Assembly (NCBI GenBank): GCA_900768075.1
Contig: CAAGBN010000059.1
Location: forward strand, 1-8,232
Reading direction: 5' to 3'
DNA from: Clostridia bacterium
Lineage (GTDB): Bacteria > Bacillota > Clostridia > Oscillospirales > Acutalibacteraceae
Length of the DNA: 8,232 bases
The translations under genes and the position numbers were made by a program. The notes beneath the pieces are model-generated. The model did no database searches. It had not been told where the DNA came from and was given only the letters and a program-made list of their open reading frames with translations. Of the stretch, positions 5,593 through 8,232 are shown in pieces (within the stretch, counting starts at the first letter, position 1; each line of letters starts with the position of its first letter).

Positions 5593-7212
5593 ATGGCGGA
5601 TATAATTAAAATCAGAGCTATTTCTTCACTTGAAAAGTTATATTATGAAGATAAGATTACACAGCAGGAGCTCACACAGTTCAGTATGCTGAGAAATGAA
5701 AAGAAATCATTTCAGGTTGCCTTTGAAACACAGGAAGAATGTGAGCTTCAGGTAACTGTAAGCAGTACAATAAAGGACATAAGACTCTATGAAGTAAAGC
5801 ACATCAGGTCAAATCTGCCTATGTGGAAAAAGGATGTTGACGATTATTACAGATTTTCAGAAAGCGGTTACTATCCCGACCTGCTTATGCCTTTAAAGGA
5901 TGATGTGTTTACTGCTAAAAAGGGTGTGAATGTTCTCTGGCTCGAGGTTAATGCAGTTTCAGGTGATGTCGGTGAGCACAGTATAGAAGTAAAGCTCGGT
6001 GATGAAGCAGTAAGTGTAAAAGCTGAAATTATAGGTGCAGACCTTGATTTTGGTGACTTTGTTTATACCAACTGGTTTCATACAGACTGCCTTATGTCAC
6101 ACTATAAGTTTGATGCATTCAGCGATGAGTATTGGAGAGTAACAGAAAATTTCCTTAAAACAGCACACGAATACGGTATGAACTGTGTTCTGACTCCCAT
6201 ATTTACTCCGCCTCTCGATACTGAAAAGGGCAAGGAAAGACCTACAGTACAGCTTATTGATATCAAGTGCACAAAGGGTAAATATACCTTTAATTTTGAT
6301 AAGCTGACACAGTGGATTGATATGGCTCACAGATGCGGTATTGAATATTTCGAGCTTGCCCACTTCTATACACAGTGGGGTGCAAGATGTGCACCTAAGA
6401 TTATGGCTGAGGTTGACGGCGAATATAAGAAAATCTTCGGTTGGGAAACAAAAGCTAACTCAAAGAAATATAAAGAGTTCCTTTATGCTTTGTCAATCGA
6501 ACTGAAGAAGTATCTTGAAGATAAAAATCTTAAGGACAAGGTGCTTATACACGTCAGTGATGAGCCTAATTTTTCTGTGGTAATAAATTACGGCAGGGCA
6601 TCAAAGTATATTCATAAGCTTTATGAGGGCTATAAGATTGTTGATGCACTGTCAGATTACCGATTCTATAAGCTTAAGATTGTCTCATCTCCGATACCTG
6701 CCAATGATCATATAGATAAGTTCCTCGGCAATGTTAAGGATCTGTGGGTTTACTATTGCAGTGCACAGAGAAATCACTATGTATCTAACAGATTCTTCTG
6801 TAACGAATCTCTGAGAACAAGAGTCATCGGCTATCAGATGTATGCCTTTAATATCAGAGGCTTTTTGCATTGGGGCTACAACTTCTATTATCAGCATCTT
6901 TCCAAGGGTGTTATTGACCCCTTTAAGGATTCCGACGCAGGCGGAAAGTTCCCCTCAGGCGACAGCTATGTTGTGTACCCTGCCGAGGACGGAACACCCT
7001 ATCATTCAATAAGACTCAAGGTGTTCTATGATGCTTTGCAGGATATGGCGGCACTGAAAACCTTAGAAAAACTTGCAGGCAGACACAAGTGTATGGAGAT
7101 TATAGAAGAAAACGGAAAACACGATATCACATTCAGAAGCTATCCTCACGATGATAATTGGCTTCTTGGTACAAGAGAAAAGGTCAACAAGTGTATTAAA
7201 GAGAATATGTGA
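5593..7212 (+). CDS. DUF4091/GH123-like glycoside hydrolase, cytoplasmic
   Basis: The 539-residue protein starts at ATG 5593 behind GGAGG (5580-5584) at eight-base spacing. The first 150 residues are beta-rich and end in an EIIGADLDFG linker. A (beta/alpha)8-like region follows, with YTNWFHTDCL (158-167), EYGMNCVLTPIFTPP (193-207) and FELAHF (253-258). The adjacent acid pair Asp323-Glu324 in HVSDEPN matches the position of the catalytic Asp-Glu pair in GH123 beta-N-acetylgalactosaminidases, which work by substrate assistance. The C-terminal part, IRGFLHWGYNFY (421-432), GDSYVVYP (456-463) and SIRLKVFYDALQDM (472-485), is the DUF4091 (PF13320) signature. No signal peptide is seen, so it should act on imported glycosides. 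It is last in the operon. The family is well supported; the exact sugar specificity is inference. Confidence 0.85.
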   Translation: MADIIKIRAISSLEKLYYEDKITQQELTQFSMLRNEKKSFQVAFETQEECELQVTVSSTIKDIRLYEVKHIRSNLPMWKKDVDDYYRFSESGYYPDLLMPLKDDVFTAKKGVNVLWLEVNAVSGDVGEHSIEVKLGDEAVSVKAEIIGADLDFGDFVYTNWFHTDCLMSHYKFDAFSDEYWRVTENFLKTAHEYGMNCVLTPIFTPPLDTEKGKERPTVQLIDIKCTKGKYTFNFDKLTQWIDMAHRCGIEYFELAHFYTQWGARCAPKIMAEVDGEYKKIFGWETKANSKKYKEFLYALSIELKKYLEDKNLKDKVLIHVSDEPNFSVVINYGRASKYIHKLYEGYKIVDALSDYRFYKLKIVSSPIPANDHIDKFLGNVKDLWVYYCSAQRNHYVSNRFFCNESLRTRVIGYQMYAFNIRGFLHWGYNFYYQHLSKGVIDPFKDSDAGGKFPSGDSYVVYPAEDGTPYHSIRLKVFYDALQDMAALKTLEKLAGRHKCMEIIEENGKHDITFRSYPHDDNWLLGTREKVNKCIKENM

Positions 7213-7220
7213 TTAAGATA

Positions 7221-7254
7221 AAAAAGGAAGGCACTTCGTAAGAAGTGCCTTTTG
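7221..7254. terminator. Bidirectional terminator after the operon
   Basis: AAGGCACTTC (7228-7237), loop GTAA and GAAGTGCCTT (7242-7251) form a ten-pair stem. The T run is short on the plus strand (TTTT). On the minus strand CCTTTTTTAT follows, so it serves both the glycosidase and the membrane-protein gene that converges on it. Confidence 0.85.
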
Positions 7255-7267
7255 CTGTAAAAATTGA

Positions 7268-7612
7268 TTATTTTGAATAAATGAGATAAAATATGTTAAA
7301 TACAAACGGTACGATAAGATTTGCAAGCAGTGCCGAGTCACCGAAAGGTATAATATCAAAGAATGTACCTGACAATACGAGCATTTCTGCCACTAATGAT
7401 ATTATTGCAATTATCCTGATATTCTTTTGTCTGAGGAAACAATATATTGGCCAGGCAACCATACTAACGGCGGACACTATGAGGGCGCAGAGAATTATAC
7501 CAAAACCGATCGAATCATCAAATCCCACAATACCCGGATTAAGGAACATCACAAAACATAATAATGTGCAAATACAGGTAATGATTGATACTGCACACAA
7601 TATTTTTTTCAT
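7268..7612 (-). CDS. Small four-helix membrane protein, function unknown
   Basis: The 114-residue protein is almost wholly hydrophobic. Helices lie at about 5-24, 37-60, 67-86 and 93-111, joined by short loops, with a positive RQKNIR stretch (61-66) between the second and third. The first 20 residues could be read as a signal sequence, but the whole pattern is better explained as four membrane spans. ATG 7612 has GGAGGA (7624-7619) six bases upstream. A plus-strand frame of similar length overlaps it but has no ribosome binding site and poor composition. It converges on the glycosidase gene and shares its terminator. No family is recognised. A 13-bp palindrome (7656-7668, TACTTT-A-AAAGTA) lies upstream and may be regulatory. 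Confidence 0.7.
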   Translation of the reverse strand: MKKILCAVSIITCICTLLCFVMFLNPGIVGFDDSIGFGIILCALIVSAVSMVAWPIYCFLRQKNIRIIAIISLVAEMLVLSGTFFDIIPFGDSALLANLIVPFVFNIFYLIYSK

Positions 7613-7685
7613 AGGTATTCCTCCTTTATATTTATTAAGTTAATGATGTGATAAATACTTTAAAAGTACTTAAATTGTTTACATA

Positions 7686-7717
7686 ATAAAAAAGCACCTA
7701 CCATTTGGTAAGTGCTT
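7686..7717 (-). terminator. Terminator of the zinc-ribbon gene
   Basis: Read on the minus strand, AAGCACTTACC (7717-7707), loop AAAT and GGTAGGTGCTT (7702-7692) pair with one U-G wobble and are followed by TTTTATT. It is very similar to the terminator at 8090-8123. Confidence 0.8.
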
Positions 7718-7734
7718 GGTTTGATACATTGTGT

Positions 7735-7959
7735 TCAATCTGCATATTTAGAGTAGTCGATTATAACTTTTTTACAGTCACTGCATCTGTAAGCGTAAAC
7801 TACCGTACTCTTATCTCCGACACCGTTTGCCAACGATATGCTTCCTGAATGTAAGGTAGCAAGAGCTTTTACGGCATATTCCTTATCAGACCAGGTCACA
7901 CCGTCTCTTGACTGTATATAACCGAGCTGCATTTCTTTACCACAGTAGGGACAATTCAT
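7735..7959 (-). CDS. Small zinc-ribbon protein, DUF6487-like
   Basis: The 74-residue protein has a CPYC knuckle (Cys3, Cys6) at the N-terminus and CSDC (Cys59, Cys62) near the C-terminus, a four-cysteine zinc ribbon. The sequence MNCPYCGKEMQLGYIQSRDGV followed by a variable middle and YRCSDCKKVIIDY matches the small clostridial proteins I know as DUF6487. Their function is not established. ATG 7959 follows AAAGGAG (7974-7968) at eight-base spacing, with a strong promoter upstream and its own terminator, so it is a single-gene unit. Confidence 0.85.
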   Translation of the reverse strand: MNCPYCGKEMQLGYIQSRDGVTWSDKEYAVKALATLHSGSISLANGVGDKSTVVYAYRCSDCKKVIIDYSKYAD

Positions 7960-7988
7960 ATAATCAACTCCTTTTATTTGTTGGTTAA

Positions 7989-8017
7989 ATTATATCATAT
8001 GCGATGTAGATTTGCAA
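7989..8017 (-). promoter_or_regulatory. Sigma-A promoter of the zinc-ribbon gene
   Basis: On the minus strand TTGCAA (8017-8012) and a perfect TATAAT (7994-7989) are separated by 17 bp. Transcription would begin just before the ribosome binding site at 7974. Confidence 0.75.
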
Positions 8018-8043
8018 GTGCTATTTAGTTGCACATAAAAGTT

Positions 8044-8070
8044 GATTCACTACCGCTCCTACTTCGAATC
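8044..8070. repeat. 27-bp direct repeat, copy A
   Basis: This sequence is identical over 27 bases to 8206-8232. It begins with GATTC and ends with GAATC, so its ends form a short inverted repeat. The downstream flank reads CCCAC, making the string TTCGAATCCCC (8063-8073), which resembles the 3' half of a tRNA T arm. Copy A sits between the zinc-ribbon promoter and the terminator of the minus-strand tRNA-tail element. Confidence 0.75.
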
Positions 8071-8089
8071 CCCACAAAGTTTAATATGC

Positions 8090-8123
8090 AAAATAAAAAA
8101 GCACCTACTTTTCAGTAAGTGCT
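8090..8123 (-). terminator. Terminator of the minus-strand tRNA-tail element
   Basis: On the minus strand AGCACTTACT (8123-8114), loop GAAA and AGTAGGTGCT (8109-8100) form a ten-pair stem with one U-G wobble, followed by TTTTTTATTT. It begins seven bases after the CCA of the tRNA tail, so the element is probably transcribed. Confidence 0.8.
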
Positions 8124-8130
8124 CTTCTGC

Positions 8131-8153
8131 TGGTGACTCACCGGGGATTCGAC
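8131..8153 (-). tRNA. 3' end of a tRNA-Lys-like gene joined to non-tRNA sequence
   Basis: The minus strand reads TCGAATCCCCGGTGAGTCACCA: a T loop, the CCCCG half of a T stem, acceptor strand GTGAGTC, discriminator A and CCA. This tail matches my recollection of clostridial tRNA-Lys, whose acceptor 5' strand is GACTCAC. Before the T loop the expected CGGGG half-stem is replaced by CCGAGAG and a hairpin array, so the T arm cannot form and no cloverleaf body is present in the 79 bases up to the window end. It is a tRNA 3' fragment, as left by integration or carried by a repeat element, rather than a working tRNA. Confidence 0.55.
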
Positions 8154-8207
8154 TCTCGGCCTGCGGGCCTCGGTCATTCGCGGCTCTCGATGTCCACCGG
8201 ACATCGA
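8154..8207 (-). repeat. GC-rich hairpin array attached to the tRNA tail
   Basis: TCGATGTCC (8187-8195), ACC and GGACATCGA (8199-8207) form a perfect nine-pair stem with a three-base loop. GGCC (8158-8161), TGCG and GGCC (8166-8169) form a second, shorter one. The GC content is far above the surrounding DNA. The array overlaps the first two bases of repeat copy B and leads directly into the tRNA-Lys-like tail on the minus strand. Confidence 0.55.
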
Positions 8208-8232
8208 TTCACTACCGCTCCTACTTCGAATC
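8206..8232. repeat. 27-bp direct repeat, copy B (reaches the window end)
   Basis: It is a perfect match to copy A at 8044-8070 in the same orientation, 162 bp away. Whether identity continues past the window edge cannot be seen. Together the copies bracket the terminator, tRNA tail and hairpin array, so they could be boundaries of one unit or of tandem units. Confidence 0.75.

Noticed and set aside
7293..7643. Plus-strand open frame of 116 codons
   Set aside because: It is the reverse shadow of the small membrane protein, which has a proper ribosome binding site and coherent membrane helices.
8044..8232. Retron or diversity-generating element
   Set aside because: No reverse transcriptase gene is present and no msr/msd-like arrangement is recognisable.
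1..8232. Classic integrative element with attL and attR
   Set aside because: The two tRNA tails come from different tRNAs, point toward each other and no integrase or transposase is encoded between them.

Overview
The window looks like a chromosome segment from a low-to-moderate GC Firmicute, most likely a gut-type clostridium (Oscillospirales/Ruminococcaceae-like). The reasons are strong AGGAGG-type ribosome binding sites, consensus sigma-A promoters (three of those assigned have a 17-bp spacer and a perfect TATAAT), many U-tract terminators, and the protein families present. The organism assignment is inference.

Layout. (1) Positions 1-340 hold no convincing protein gene. A structured tRNA-like RNA enters from the left, ends in a T arm, acceptor strand and CCA at 105, and is followed by a terminator. 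About 150 bp further on lies a second copy of its 53-nt core stem, preceded by more hairpins. (2) Positions 328-1559 form a divergent pair: a 69-residue Xre-type repressor on the minus strand and a multi-pass membrane protein of unknown function on the plus strand. Their back-to-back promoters share one -35 segment, and each has a palindromic operator in its spacer. (3) Positions 1680-2900 (minus) encode a secreted calcineurin-like metallophosphoesterase with its own promoter and terminator. (4) Positions 3090-7212 (plus) form a probable three-gene operon: an APH/choline-kinase-fold kinase, an exported papain/C39-like cysteine-peptidase-fold protein with a CUB-like N-terminal region, and a cytoplasmic DUF4091/GH123-like glycoside hydrolase. 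It ends at a bidirectional terminator. (5) Positions 7268-7959 (minus) hold a small four-helix membrane protein and a zinc-ribbon protein of DUF6487 type, each with its own terminator. (6) Positions 8044-8232 are a second non-coding structured region. On the minus strand the 3' end of a tRNA-Lys-like gene is joined to GC-rich hairpins instead of a normal tRNA body, and a perfect 27-bp repeat occurs twice.

How the parts may work together. The Xre protein probably represses both itself and the membrane protein. The kinase, peptidase-fold protein and glycosidase are probably co-transcribed, and a sugar-salvage role is possible but unproven. The most unusual content is the pair of tRNA-tail elements at the two window ends, both transcribed into the window. 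In the left element, the only two differences between two 53-nt copies exchange a U and an A at loop and bulge positions that could pair. A second compensatory change occurs in the T stem. These look like members of a structured, tRNA-derived RNA or repeat family that I do not recognise by name.
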